Of a stretch of DNA of 64,000 nt, positions 16,889-25,198 are shown in pieces; the stretch's first letter is position 1; every line of letters starts with the position of its first letter. Source of the stretch: Promicromonospora panici (GTDB lineage Bacteria > Actinomycetota > Actinomycetes > Actinomycetales > Cellulomonadaceae); NCBI RefSeq assembly GCF_900608595.1, contig NZ_UWYY01000029.1, positions 1-64,000 on the forward strand, written 5' to 3'. The translations under genes were made by a program, and so were the position numbers. The notes below the pieces were generated by a model. That model was not told where the DNA came from and searched no databases. It saw only the letters and a list, made by a program, of their open reading frames with translations.

Positions 16889-17362
16889 CTACCAGCTTGG
16901 CTTGACGTACCCCCGCGGAGGGAAGCGAGCGGAGGTTCGACCGCCGGCCCCAACCGCACGCGCCAGGATTACCGCGGAGTCCACTGTCGACGTCCACTTC
17001 GGATTTCGCAGACCATCGTCCGCCAGCAGTTTGGTCAGGCGAGTCAGGACCTTGCGTATCGCGACGGGAGAAACCAGCACTCGCCTGACGCACTCATCGA
17101 GCCCGTGCTCGGTCGTCGTGACGGTCTCCACGACCTCGACGGCGATGGCTCCGATGGCCGCGGCCCGGCGTTCTTCGTATGCGGCGCGCCGGCACCGCTG
17201 CGAGCACCATCTCGCAGGCCGTCCCGTCGTCCTTTGTGGGATCGAACTCCCGCACCGTGGACGCACGCCGGAGGGTCCCACGCGATAGCCAGCGGACCGA
17301 TGCTCAGGTGGCGTGCAAGGCCCGTTGTCGCCCAGGCCGGCAGCGCTCTTGTCGACGCTCAT
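16889..17362 (-). CDS. Hypothetical protein with partial zinc-finger motif
   Basis: 157 residues from ATG 17362. The recognisable part is RPRCGSSIPQRTTGRPARWC followed by SQRCRRAAYEERRAAA. This matches the small actinobacterial motif C..C...GRPR.(Y/W)CS..CRRRAYE.R, but the first knuckle is degraded (only one Cys before the G-R-P segment). A helical C-terminal half follows (VEVVETVTTTEHGLDE, RKVLTRLTKLLADDG). The motif occurs in small replication- or plasmid-associated proteins. Function is unknown. The damaged Cys pair suggests partial decay, consistent with the degraded surroundings. Confidence 0.5.
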   Translation of the reverse strand: MSVDKSAAGLGDNGPCTPPEHRSAGYRVGPSGVRPRCGSSIPQRTTGRPARWCSQRCRRAAYEERRAAAIGAIAVEVVETVTTTEHGLDECVRRVLVSPVAIRKVLTRLTKLLADDGLRNPKWTSTVDSAVILARAVGAGGRTSARFPPRGYVKPSW

Positions 17363-17739
17363 ATACCCACCCCAAAGTTTCGTACGGACAGAACCGCTCA
17401 CTGCTTGTGCAGTAGGTGTGTGGTTTTCGTCGGGCGGTCCGCGGGACCCGCTGTCCATCCGCTCGACCGCCCTAGCCGCGTAGCCATGTCAGTCGCGCCA
17501 CCGTGTCACGCGGAGTGTCGTCGCGTGCTCGTCCGTCGCCGTCGCGGCTTGTCGGCCTTGTCCGTGCTGCAAGGTACGGCAGGAGCGTGCGGGGTCCCTC
17601 CGCAGGGCGCGAGCAATCTCCCCGGGGGATGACAGCATCATCGCTCTGGTGCTATGCGCCGATCTCGGGCGGCACGCTCTGGAAGGTCCGGCGCGATGGC
17701 CCCGTTCATGGGCGGGCTATCCCCTGGGGTCCACTGCGC
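17363..17739. other. Intergenic stretch, no supported gene
   Basis: About 375 bp. A 45-codon frame starting at ATG 17630 (MTASSLWCYAPISGGTLWKV) is open, but it has no strong RBS and no family I recognise, so I did not call it. Nothing else is visible. Confidence 0.35.
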
Positions 17740-17985
17740 TTACAGCGGAGTGAGATTCTGAGGTAGCTTCCCAGGCCCCCTTGCTCCGAGTGACTCGCGC
17801 GCCAGGAGGAACTCCACCACGAACGCAACGGGTGCCATGGCAGCGGCAGGCCACGGACCTACGGTCCTGATCAGGACAACCTGCATAGCAAGGACCGCAA
17901 CGAAGACACCCGCCAACGCCGCCATCCACAAGATGCGCCGAACGCCAAGCCGCGCGCGCTGTCGGATCCATGGGACATCGCTCAT
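17740..17985 (-). CDS. Small two-helix membrane protein
   Basis: 81 residues from ATG 17985. After a basic N-terminus (WIRQRARLGVRRILW) there are two hydrophobic segments, MAALAGVFVAVLAMQVVLI and AAAMAPVAFVVEFLLA, separated by a short loop, then a polar tail. The positive N-terminus favours a cytoplasmic N-in topology. There are no functional motifs. The neighbours are gene-poor and give no hint. It may be an orphan membrane peptide or the remnant of a larger protein. Confidence 0.5.
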   Translation of the reverse strand: MSDVPWIRQRARLGVRRILWMAALAGVFVAVLAMQVVLIRTVGPWPAAAMAPVAFVVEFLLARESLGARGPGKLPQNLTPL

Positions 17986-19023
17986 CAGGTACCGGGACCA
18001 GAAGTGATCGACGCGGCGGTAGGGAGCACCACCACTTCGACGCCCGGACCGTCAAGAGTCGCGAAGACCGGAATGAACACACACACCATGCCGAAGGTCG
18101 CCCCATCCAGCTGGCCCGGCGAGTCCGGTACATCTGCGCATCGAAGCTATCGGGTCCGAACCCGCCGTACCGGCTAATCATCATCCACTCACGTCAAGCA
18201 GGTTGAGGCGCTCCCCGCGGATAGCCGAGCCCTTCCACGACAGGTCAGAACCCGGAGACCGTAGCCAAGCGCGCACTTCAAGAGCAACATCTCAGGCAGG
18301 TATTCACCCACGGGATCCACTGGCAGGTAGCGCAAGCAAGCTCCTCCTCAGGCGTACGGCACTCCGCGTCTGCCCCACGATCACCAGAACTCGATGCCGC
18401 CCGCCCCGCCGACGAGGTCAGACCTGCGGCGGCGCGCGTGGTCTCGATGAGCACAAGCAGGGCCGAGTTGGGATGGCGGGAGCGGAAGGGACGGGCTTGC
18501 CACAACCGGAGCGGAAGGAGACATTGCGGTCCCCCCGAGTCACGGCTGGGCTCGCTCCGCGCTACGGGCCCACCAGTGTCACCACGCGTACCTCGCAAGT
18601 AATCGTGTCAGAAACCGTGTCAACTTCTGAGGGTCCACGACGCTGCCCGTGCCCGGTCTGGGCTGGAGCCGTACTCGAAGACCTCGCCGTGCGCGGCGTC
18701 AACCGAGTCATGGTGACGGGCGGCCACATTCACAAACTTCTAGTCAATCTCTCGACCGCTAGCGGTCGTCGAACCTGACCAGGGCTCGGATCCGAGGAGT
18801 TCCGCGGATCCGAGCCTCTTCGCGTCCCGGGTGATGTCCCACAGTCCTGACACCTCGCCACGAGGTGCACTCGGCTGCGGGACGAACTCGGCCGCAACGA
18901 CCACGGCCGCACAACGGAAGATGCAAGACTGTGTGTGTGACAAACCTAGTAGGTGTGCTTGCAAAACGAACATGAGGATGTCACTCTGTGGATGTAGTCA
19001 TCCGAACAACCTGGAGGCATGAC
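17986..19023. other. One-kilobase gene-poor stretch
   Basis: No frame here shows convincing protein character; the long plus-strand frame at 18203-18778 is Arg/Ser/Thr-rich and starts without an RBS. The stretch contains a strong hairpin at 18783-18816. Its last 200 bp should carry the promoter of the ubiquitin-like operon. It is probably decayed island DNA. Confidence 0.45.
18783..18816. terminator. Hairpin upstream of the ubiquitin-like operon
   Basis: Perfect 12-bp inverted repeat, GGCTCGGATCCG (18783-18794) and CGGATCCGAGCC (18805-18816), loop of 10 nt. No U-tract follows. It probably insulates the downstream operon from upstream transcription. Confidence 0.6.
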
Positions 19024-19293
19024 ATGACGGACCACGGCGAAGAAGGGCGCGGCCCCGGGCAGCGGCCGATCGAGGTGAACATCAACGGCAAGACGGTCAT
19101 CTTGAGCGATCACCGCATGACAGGGCTGGAGATCAAGGAGGCGGCTGTCGCCCAGGGCGTCATCCCGGATGTCGGCTTCCAACTCTCCGAGGAGCGCCCC
19201 AACGGGGAACTCGTCCACGTCCGCGACGATGAGACCGTCACGGTCACCCGGCACTCCCAGTTCCTTGCTGTGGCTCCGGACGACAACTCATGA
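19024..19293 (+). CDS. Ubiquitin-like modifier (multiubiquitin-type domain)
   Basis: 89 residues from ATG 19024 with GGAGG 6 nt upstream. A nearer ATG at 19019 hits a stop after two codons. One beta-grasp unit is seen: IEVNINGKTVILSDHRMTG, LEIKEAAVAQGVIPD, then FQLSEERPNGELVHVRDDET and VTVTRHSQFLAVAPDDNS. This matches the bacterial multiubiquitin domain but is a single unit. The C-terminus ends in a polar tail with no Gly-Gly, unlike classical conjugated modifiers. The stop overlaps the next gene by 4 nt. It is the first gene of a three-gene UBL/E2-like/JAB-E1 operon and the presumed substrate of the E1. Confidence 0.82.
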   Translation: MTDHGEEGRGPGQRPIEVNINGKTVILSDHRMTGLEIKEAAVAQGVIPDVGFQLSEERPNGELVHVRDDETVTVTRHSQFLAVAPDDNS

Positions 19294-19688
19294 GCGAGGC
19301 CACCGTGACCTCCGCGGTCGCCGAGGCTCTTGGCGGCCTCCGCCGCGCGTTTCCGGAAGCGCAGATCGCGGAGACCTCTGACGCCTCGGGCGGCCTGTTC
19401 GTGATCATCGAGCCGATCCAACTGGGCCCGGAATTCTCACCGAAGTCGACGTGGCTCGGCATGCACCTGTCGCCCCTGCTACCCGACGCGGACACGTACC
19501 CGCTCTACATCGGGGGTGGCGTCACCCGCGCTGACGGGAGCCCTATCACGGACACCGCGATCCAGAGCGTTGCCTGGCAGAGCCGCTCGGCCCTGCAGCT
19601 CAGCCGGCGGTCCACCCGACATGACGCTGCCGTGTCGACGCCCGCTCTCAAAGCGGGCAACGTGATCGCCTGGTTCCGGAGCCTGTGA
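19290..19688 (+). CDS. Prokaryotic E2 family E-like protein lacking cysteine
   Basis: 132 residues starting at ATG 19290 in a 4-nt overlap. Features of the prokaryotic E2 family E fold are visible: FPEAQIAETSDASGGLFVII, then WLGMHLSPLLPDADTYPLYI and WQSRSALQLSRRS, ending KAGNVIAWFRSL. There is no cysteine anywhere in the protein, so it cannot form an E2-thioester intermediate. It may present the modifier or substrate without catalysis, or use another residue. Its position between the modifier and the E1/JAB gene supports a role in the same conjugation pathway. The family assignment is from remembered motifs. Confidence 0.75.
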   Translation: MSEATVTSAVAEALGGLRRAFPEAQIAETSDASGGLFVIIEPIQLGPEFSPKSTWLGMHLSPLLPDADTYPLYIGGGVTRADGSPITDTAIQSVAWQSRSALQLSRRSTRHDAAVSTPALKAGNVIAWFRSL

Positions 19689-21121
19689 CCGGCATGGATG
19701 AGCCGACCTGGACGTTGCGCATTCCGGCTCCGGTGCGCGCCGAACTCTGGTCCCACCTCTTCCCCGGTGACGGGGAAGAGCATGGCGCCGTCGTGTTGGC
19801 TGGCGTGGCCCAGACCGGCGACGGACCGTGTCTCCTCGCCAGGGAGATCCTGATCGCCCGCGACGGTACCGACTATGTGCCCGGCAAACTCGGCTATCGG
19901 GCGCTCAGCCCAGACTTCGTCCGACTGGCCGCCGTGCGGGCGCGTGATCGCGGCCTTGCGTACCTCGCTGTGCACTGCCATGGAGGCGCCGACCATGTCG
20001 CGTTCTCGGGAACGGACCTGAACAGCCACATCCGCGGATACCCTGCCCTGCTCGACATCACACGACAGCCGGTCGGCGCGCTCGTGGCCGCCCGCAACGC
20101 CCTGGCAGGCGAACTATGGTTACCCGGCGGTGAGATCCGAGCCCTCGCCGAGACGCGGGTCATCGGGGAACCGATCGAGTGGCTGCACTCCGAGCCACCC
20201 CTCACGCCGTCGGTTGCTGTGGCCGGCTACGACCGCCAGGTACGTGTCTTCGGCGACCGCGGACAGGAGCTGCTTTCCCACACGACAGTCGCCATCGTCG
20301 GCCTCGGGGGGCTCGGCAGCATCGTCGCGGAGTACCTCGGTCGACTTGGCGTAGGCCGGTTCGTACTCGTCGACGGTGACCGCATCCACACCGCGAACCT
20401 TCCGCGAATGATCGCAGCGCGACGGTCGGATGCCGCCTTCGGATCTCTCGCCGAGCGGCTCGGCCTGGCCTGGCCCATAGCCCGCCGGAAGACCGCCCTG
20501 GCTGCCCGAAATATCAAGCGAGCCAACCCGAACGCCTCCATCACGATCTTCAATTCCGGCATCGAGGACCCCCGCGCCGCCATGGCCGCTGCAGCCTGCG
20601 ACTACATCATGCTGGCCGCCGATTCAGCCCTGGCCCGCCACGTCGTCAACGCCATCGTCCAGCAGTACTTCGTACCCGGCATCGAGGCCGGCGTGAAGGT
20701 GCGGTCCAGCAATGACGGCACCGTCGAGGACATCCACGTGGCGATCCGCGCCCTCATGCCCGGGCAGTCGTGCCTGTGGTGCGCCGAACTCATCAACGCC
20801 ACCCAACTCGCCCTCGAGACGACACCGGAGCGCGAACGTCAGGCGGCCAAATACATTCCTGACGTACCAGCGCCAGCAGTGATAACGCTCAACGGCATCG
20901 CCGCAGGAGAAGCCACAACCCGGTTCCTGTTCGCCACTGTCGGCCTCACAAGCGGGCTGCCGTCCCAAGCACTTCTACGCTTTCCACGCGGTCCCGAGCT
21001 CAAGCGCCAGACGGTCTCGGCACGCCCTGACTGTCGCTGGTGCGGGCGTACCTCGGACAGCAACCTGGGCCGCGGCGACAGCCGTGAGCTTCCTGTCCTC
21101 AGGCGTGGAGCGGGGCGATGA
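19685..21121 (+). CDS. JAB deubiquitinase-like domain fused to ThiF/E1-like adenylating domain
   Basis: 478 residues from GTG 19685 (4-nt overlap; ATG 19694 is an alternative). Residues about 1-150 are a JAB/MPN metalloprotease: GEEHGAVVLAG supplies the Glu, and HCHGGADHVAFSGTD the HxH...S..D zinc motif. Residues about 180-440 are a ThiF/E1 domain: VAIVGLGGLGSIVAEYLGRL for nucleotide binding, and VDGDRIHTANLPRM. Two CxxC pairs (SCLWC near 361, DCRWC near 449) form a zinc site. It should adenylate the modifier's C-terminus and process or remove it. Related systems are the Bil/Bub-type antiviral ubiquitin-like operons, but those usually use separate genes. Confidence 0.85.
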   Translation: MTGMDEPTWTLRIPAPVRAELWSHLFPGDGEEHGAVVLAGVAQTGDGPCLLAREILIARDGTDYVPGKLGYRALSPDFVRLAAVRARDRGLAYLAVHCHGGADHVAFSGTDLNSHIRGYPALLDITRQPVGALVAARNALAGELWLPGGEIRALAETRVIGEPIEWLHSEPPLTPSVAVAGYDRQVRVFGDRGQELLSHTTVAIVGLGGLGSIVAEYLGRLGVGRFVLVDGDRIHTANLPRMIAARRSDAAFGSLAERLGLAWPIARRKTALAARNIKRANPNASITIFNSGIEDPRAAMAAAACDYIMLAADSALARHVVNAIVQQYFVPGIEAGVKVRSSNDGTVEDIHVAIRALMPGQSCLWCAELINATQLALETTPERERQAAKYIPDVPAPAVITLNGIAAGEATTRFLFATVGLTSGLPSQALLRFPRGPELKRQTVSARPDCRWCGRTSDSNLGRGDSRELPVLRRGAGR

Positions 21122-21452
21122 GCACGCTTGCTGCCGTGGCCTTGGCTCCGCCTTCGGCGGGGCACCCTCCAGCGCTTCCAGTGTCCTGAGCCTCCGGATC
21201 GCCGCACGCTGGTCCGTCGATTTGGCTCACAGGCTTCGGGCCTTCGCAATCGCATGATCTGAACGGGAGCGAGCGATCGCGTTGCGCCGCTCCGCCAACC
21301 CGGCTGAGAGCCACACCGGTGCTGACCAGCCCGGGCAAACGGGTAGGTATGCGCCGCGCCGGGACGATGGTTGCCGAATCTCACTCTTTGGGCACTGCGT
21401 AGAGTAGTTTGCGACAGACACACGTGGCGACATCACTCAAGGACGCGATCCC
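21122..21452. other. Intergenic stretch after the ubiquitin-like operon
   Basis: About 330 bp with no supported gene. A short GC hairpin (CCGCC-TTC-GGCGG) near 21149-21161, about 30 bp after the E1 stop, could be the operon terminator. The right part should contain the XRE/ImmA promoter. I cannot place it with confidence. Confidence 0.4.
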
Positions 21453-21797
21453 TTGCCCAATCCAGGCGCAGACTTCTACTCCGAGCTTGGCTCCCGCGTA
21501 CGCGAAGCACGGAGAGCCATCGGGCTCACCCAGTCGGCGCTCGCCCAAGCAGCGGGCTTGACCCGGGCGTCAGTGGCAAACATTGAAGCTGGTCGCCAGA
21601 AGATCCTGGCGCATCATCTCGTCTCGATCGCGGCCGCAACGGGAACCAAACCGGAAGCGCTACTTCCGGGAAGGCCGCCCGAGCGGGTCGACGCCGCCAA
21701 GGTTGCGCGGCAGGAGCTGGACAAACCACAAGCGGACTGGGTGTCGGCGGTCCTGCAACACGCGGCAGACCAACCCGACGAAGGGAGGAGGAGATGA
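21453..21797 (+). CDS. XRE-family helix-turn-helix regulator
   Basis: 114 residues from a TTG at 21453, with AAGGA about 10 nt upstream. The XRE/Cro HTH spans residues about 8-65 (LGSRVREARRAIGLTQSALA, RASVANIEAGRQKILAH). A charged C-terminal tail follows. It overlaps the ImmA/IrrE gene by 4 nt, the standard pairing in which the metallopeptidase cleaves or inactivates its cognate XRE repressor. The likely targets are its own promoter and the neighbouring defence operons. Cytoplasmic. I see no clear operator nearby. Confidence 0.85.
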   Translation: MPNPGADFYSELGSRVREARRAIGLTQSALAQAAGLTRASVANIEAGRQKILAHHLVSIAAATGTKPEALLPGRPPERVDAAKVARQELDKPQADWVSAVLQHAADQPDEGRRR

Positions 21798-22303
21798 CTC
21801 GCGCAGATGACCAGGCCGCACGCCTCCTGGCCCACGCCGAAATCACACATGCCCCCGTGGACGTTGAGAAAATCGCTCGCCTGAAGGGAGCGCGCGTTGT
21901 CCACCAAGAAATGGAGGGCAACGACATCTCTGGCATGCTCGTCCGCGAGGACAACCGAGTGATCATCGGCGTCAACAGCCACCACGCGACGGTTCGGCAA
22001 CGCTTCACGATCGCTCATGAGATTGGACACCTTGTCCTCCACCGGGGCCGGGCACTGATCCTCGACACGCCTGTGCGTGTGAATTTCCGCGACCGCCGTT
22101 CGAGTCTCGCCGAAGACCGCGAGGAAATGGAAGCGAACCGCTTTGCGGCCGCGCTCCTCATGCCCGCCGAGTTCGTTCTCGCGGAAGTGCAGGCGCGCCA
22201 GGTCAAGCAGGTCGACGAACTGATCGATGAACTCGCGGGCAGGTTCAACGTCTCCACGGAAGCGATGGGTTATCGGCTGGTCAATCTGGGCATCTTGAGC
22301 TAG
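21794..22303 (+). CDS. ImmA/IrrE-family metallopeptidase
   Basis: 169 residues from ATG 21794 with a GGAGGAG just upstream, translationally coupled to the XRE gene. The zinc-binding HEIGH motif is at residues about 75-79 (FTIAHEIGHLVLHRG), with the downstream EEMEANRFAAALLMP Glu helix that completes the gluzincin-type site. In ImmA/IrrE systems the protease responds to stress or DNA damage and cleaves the paired HTH repressor. That is the expected role here, acting on the adjacent XRE protein and derepressing genes in the island. Activity and trigger are inferred from family. Confidence 0.9.
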   Translation: MTRADDQAARLLAHAEITHAPVDVEKIARLKGARVVHQEMEGNDISGMLVREDNRVIIGVNSHHATVRQRFTIAHEIGHLVLHRGRALILDTPVRVNFRDRRSSLAEDREEMEANRFAAALLMPAEFVLAEVQARQVKQVDELIDELAGRFNVSTEAMGYRLVNLGILS

Positions 22304-22697
22304 AGCCGTTTGGTGAATGGCATAGTCCGCAGGGCGTGACGTCATGGCCATCTCGGGACGAGTCCTTGCAAAGCGATGTGGCTTCGTTGATCAATACCTC
22401 ATCGACTGGCCAACAGCTCCGCTGCCAGCAGGATCGCGACGATGATGTGCTCAATCGCACCCGCCACCTTCGGGGCCGGCTTCAGGCGCGAGCGGGCAAG
22501 GGCAGTATCCGCGTTGAGTAGCGCGGCTTCACGGGTTACGAAGGGGCCACGCTCGAACTCCCCTCTGCGACCGGCGATCGTTCCCCGCTGATCTCGCTTC
22601 TGCGCAGCCACGACCAGCAAAGTTCGCCCGGCATCGTGCGTGAGCCGCGTCAGGGTGAGCGGTACACTTTCGCCAGATTATTGACGAAGGGGAGTTA
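22304..22697. other. Intergenic stretch; possible small minus-strand ORF
   Basis: About 390 bp. A minus-strand frame at 22399-22620 (73 codons) ends in a hydrophobic helix IEHIIVAILLAAELLASR, but it lacks a clear RBS or family, so I do not call it. The right end supplies the promoter and the GGGGAG ribosome binding site (22689-22694) of the FRG gene. Confidence 0.4.
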
Positions 22698-23552
22698 ATG
22701 CCCGAGGAGCCCACAGCGCGACAAACCTTAGTGTCGAGCGACCTGCGCTCAGCCACCGGTGAAGATCCGCGGGCCCCGGAAGAACTTACGGCCTCCGATG
22801 GCGATAGTTCCGGTGACGACCTCGACACAGGCGTTGACAGCATCGAAGCGCTGATGACTCGGCTGAGCGGTTCACGGGCCAGCGGCACCCCACGCTGGTA
22901 CCGGGGACAGACCGATTTCGCGTGGGGCCTGAACCCGCGGCTAGCGCGGAACAGAGGGCACCTCGATGGCGAAGTCGACATGCTGAAGCGATTTCAACAG
23001 GATGCCGGACCACGCGTAAGAGATCGGCCACGGACCTTTTGGGAGTGGATCTGCCTGGCTCAGCACTATGGCCTGCCCACCCGGCTATTGGATTGGACTG
23101 AAAACCCTCTCGTTGGATTGTACTTCGCGGTCCAGGCCTCAGGGCCAATTAATGAGGAGACCGACGGATCCTTCTTTGAACTTGAACCACAAGAGCTCAA
23201 TCGGCGAGCTTTCTCCGACGCGCCCTCGGTGGTAATGTTGGATGAGGATGATTTCTTGGATTCCTACCTTCCAACCGCTAAGCCCGGGCCGTCCATGGGG
23301 CCGATCGCAGTCATAGCCGGTCGCTCGTTTGATCGCATCGTCGCACAGGTGGGCACATTTACCGTGTCTCATCGTTTGACCGAAGACCTTGTGAGCGTCC
23401 ACGAAAGTTCTTGCGTAACCAAGATTCGAATCCCAGCAGCCGCGAAGCCTCACATCCGAGCAGCATTGAATGACATAAACATCAATGCCAGCACGGTTTT
23501 CCCTGATCTTGCTAGCCTCGCCGATCACCTGAGGGGGCTCTACACCAAATGA
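22698..23552 (+). CDS. FRG-domain protein (putative defence partner)
   Basis: 284 residues from ATG 22698. After an acidic disordered leader (about residues 1-50), the FRG domain shows RWYRGQTDFAWGLNPRLAR and the hallmark QHYGLPTRLLDWTENPL, then GLYFAVQ. FRG domains take their name from the FxRG motif, are common in phage-defence islands and are of uncertain biochemistry. Its stop overlaps the DUF262 start by 4 nt, so the two products are probably made together and act together. The AT content is higher toward the 3' end than in the island's neighbours, a hint of separate acquisition. Confidence 0.8.
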   Translation: MPEEPTARQTLVSSDLRSATGEDPRAPEELTASDGDSSGDDLDTGVDSIEALMTRLSGSRASGTPRWYRGQTDFAWGLNPRLARNRGHLDGEVDMLKRFQQDAGPRVRDRPRTFWEWICLAQHYGLPTRLLDWTENPLVGLYFAVQASGPINEETDGSFFELEPQELNRRAFSDAPSVVMLDEDDFLDSYLPTAKPGPSMGPIAVIAGRSFDRIVAQVGTFTVSHRLTEDLVSVHESSCVTKIRIPAAAKPHIRAALNDININASTVFPDLASLADHLRGLYTK

Positions 23553-24613
23553 TGGACTTCACTGTAACGCCATTAAGAACCAACACCGTCGCATATGTTG
23601 AAAGAATGAGGGGCCTGATTCAACTTGACCCGGTTTATCAGCGGCAAGGTGAAGTGTGGTCGCGTGCGAAGCAGGCATTGCTCATCGATAGCATAATAAA
23701 TCAGTTCGACATCCCAAAGATCTACTTCCACCAGCATGCAGCACCCATAGTCGTCGACGGCAAGAAGTATAAGTACTCGCTAGTCGACGGGCGCCAGCGT
23801 CTCGAGGCGATCTGGGATTTCATGGACGGCAAGTTCGCACTGGCAGAAGACTTTGTGCATCTGGAGACAGGGTCGACCAGTGCCGCAGGTAAGACATACC
23901 GGGAACTGCAGGCCGAGGAAGACCATACCGCGATGCTGTTTGGAGCTTCCCCACTGGACATCATGTGCATACAGACCGATGATGTCGATCTGATCGAGGA
24001 GATGTTCAGTCGTCTCAACGAGGCGGTTCCATTAACCGCAGCCGAGAAGCGAAACGGTCGAGGAGGACCACTCCGAACGGCAGTTCGAACTCTATGTGAC
24101 CGGGAGCTCTTTACGAATAAGCTTCCGTTTGGAAACAAGAGATACCGGCACTATGACCTCGCGACCAAACTGCTATTACTTGCCCAGGAGAGTGGCCCAC
24201 ACGACACAAAGAAACGCCAGCTTGACGACTTCTGGGAAGAGTTCAAGGTCAAGAACGACACTCAAGGTGCCGATGAGCTTTCCTCGGAGGTGGGCGGAAT
24301 CATCGATTCGATGGAGGAAACCTTCACAGATAACGACCCGCTACTCGCAGTCGTTGGAATGATATCCGTGTACTTCCTGTACTTCTGGGAAGCGGCACGC
24401 CAATCATGGCCAGCACCGTCGCGCAGCGACTTGGTGGCCTTTGAGAAGGCTCGTAAGATCAGCCGATTCAACGACGAAGAAGACCTGACCCGGGAGCAGC
24501 GTCGACTCCTCGAATTTGGTCGGCTGGCGCAAAGCCCGAATGACGAGGGTGCGCTGAGATTTCGACTTGAGGTGTTGACTGACTACCTGCGGGATCCGGC
24601 GCGCTTCGACTAA
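23549..24613 (+). CDS. DUF262 (GmrS/DndB-like ParB-fold) protein
   Basis: 354 residues. The DUF262 N-terminal domain has LDPVYQRQGEVWSRAKQALL, SIINQFDIPKIYFHQ and the signature VDGRQRLEAIWDF (residues about 79-90), then EEMFSRLNEAVPLTAAEKRN. DUF262 proteins include GmrS, the NTP-sensing/nicking half of type IV restriction systems, and many defence genes. There is no C-terminal DUF1524 HNH domain, so if it is a restriction system the nuclease activity must come from DUF262 itself or the FRG partner. The gene is translationally coupled to FRG, and its codons are more AT-rich than the chromosome average. Confidence 0.82.
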   Translation: MMDFTVTPLRTNTVAYVERMRGLIQLDPVYQRQGEVWSRAKQALLIDSIINQFDIPKIYFHQHAAPIVVDGKKYKYSLVDGRQRLEAIWDFMDGKFALAEDFVHLETGSTSAAGKTYRELQAEEDHTAMLFGASPLDIMCIQTDDVDLIEEMFSRLNEAVPLTAAEKRNGRGGPLRTAVRTLCDRELFTNKLPFGNKRYRHYDLATKLLLLAQESGPHDTKKRQLDDFWEEFKVKNDTQGADELSSEVGGIIDSMEETFTDNDPLLAVVGMISVYFLYFWEAARQSWPAPSRSDLVAFEKARKISRFNDEEDLTREQRRLLEFGRLAQSPNDEGALRFRLEVLTDYLRDPARFD

Positions 24614-25198
24614 GGAACGCGAACCCTGTTTGGTCGCATTGGCTCTCCAGAACTGGAACTGCGAAGTCCGCGGTTGGTGGGCGGAGGCGGCTCCGGCTGC
24701 GGGATAGAGGAGGCCTGCGGCAGCCGCCGGACGATCGCGACCTCCTTGAGCGAGACCATACTTCACCTGCCACGCAGGCCCGCGAGAGGCAAGAGCAATC
24801 GTTACAAGCTCGACCGACGCATACTCGTTAAAGTTCCCAGCACAGCTCGACCACTACCACCACTGGTGGCATACAGACTCTGCCTTGGACCACGAATAAC
24901 GGCCCAGAGGTGGTGTGCCATCCTCGGGCTGCTCCCGCCAGAGGAGAGCGCGGTTTCCGCCATGACAAGTGACCTTCACCCACTGATCGAGCCGGTTGCC
25001 GTCGCCCCTGGCATCTGTCGTCGACGGGGGGCAGCGGACTGGCCCTTATTGGCCCTAACTTTCGCCAGACTGGCCCTAGTTAGGGCCAATAAGGGCCACT
25101 CCCGACCCCACGCGAACCCACTCAAGCATTACAATAAGACCAGGTCAGCGGCCATTTTCGGCCGGTTGGCCAGCATCATCCGATCGCCACCCGGCAAG
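24614..25198. other. Non-coding element end with phased inverted repeats
   Basis: About 585 bp from the DUF262 stop to the tRNA remnant. A plus-strand frame runs through it, but it has no protein character and crosses the tRNA fragment, so I reject it. The notable content is the GGCCCT half-site array at 25040-25098. Confidence 0.5.
25040..25098. repeat. 21-bp inverted repeat with helically phased GGCCCT half-sites
   Basis: Left arm 25040-25060 and right arm 25078-25098 are perfect reverse complements, with a 17-nt spacer. GGCCCT occurs at 25041, 25051 and 25072, and its complement AGGGCC at 25082 and 25092. Spacings of 10, 21, 10 and 10 bp place the sites on one helix face. A further TGGCCCTAA lies outside, near 25319. 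The position 100-160 bp from the tRNA scar fits integrase arm sites or excisionase sites. Confidence 0.65.

Noticed and set aside
17630..17767. 45-codon plus-strand frame (MTASSLWCYAPISGG...)
   Set aside because: No convincing RBS, no known family and no conserved neighbour; too little to support a gene.
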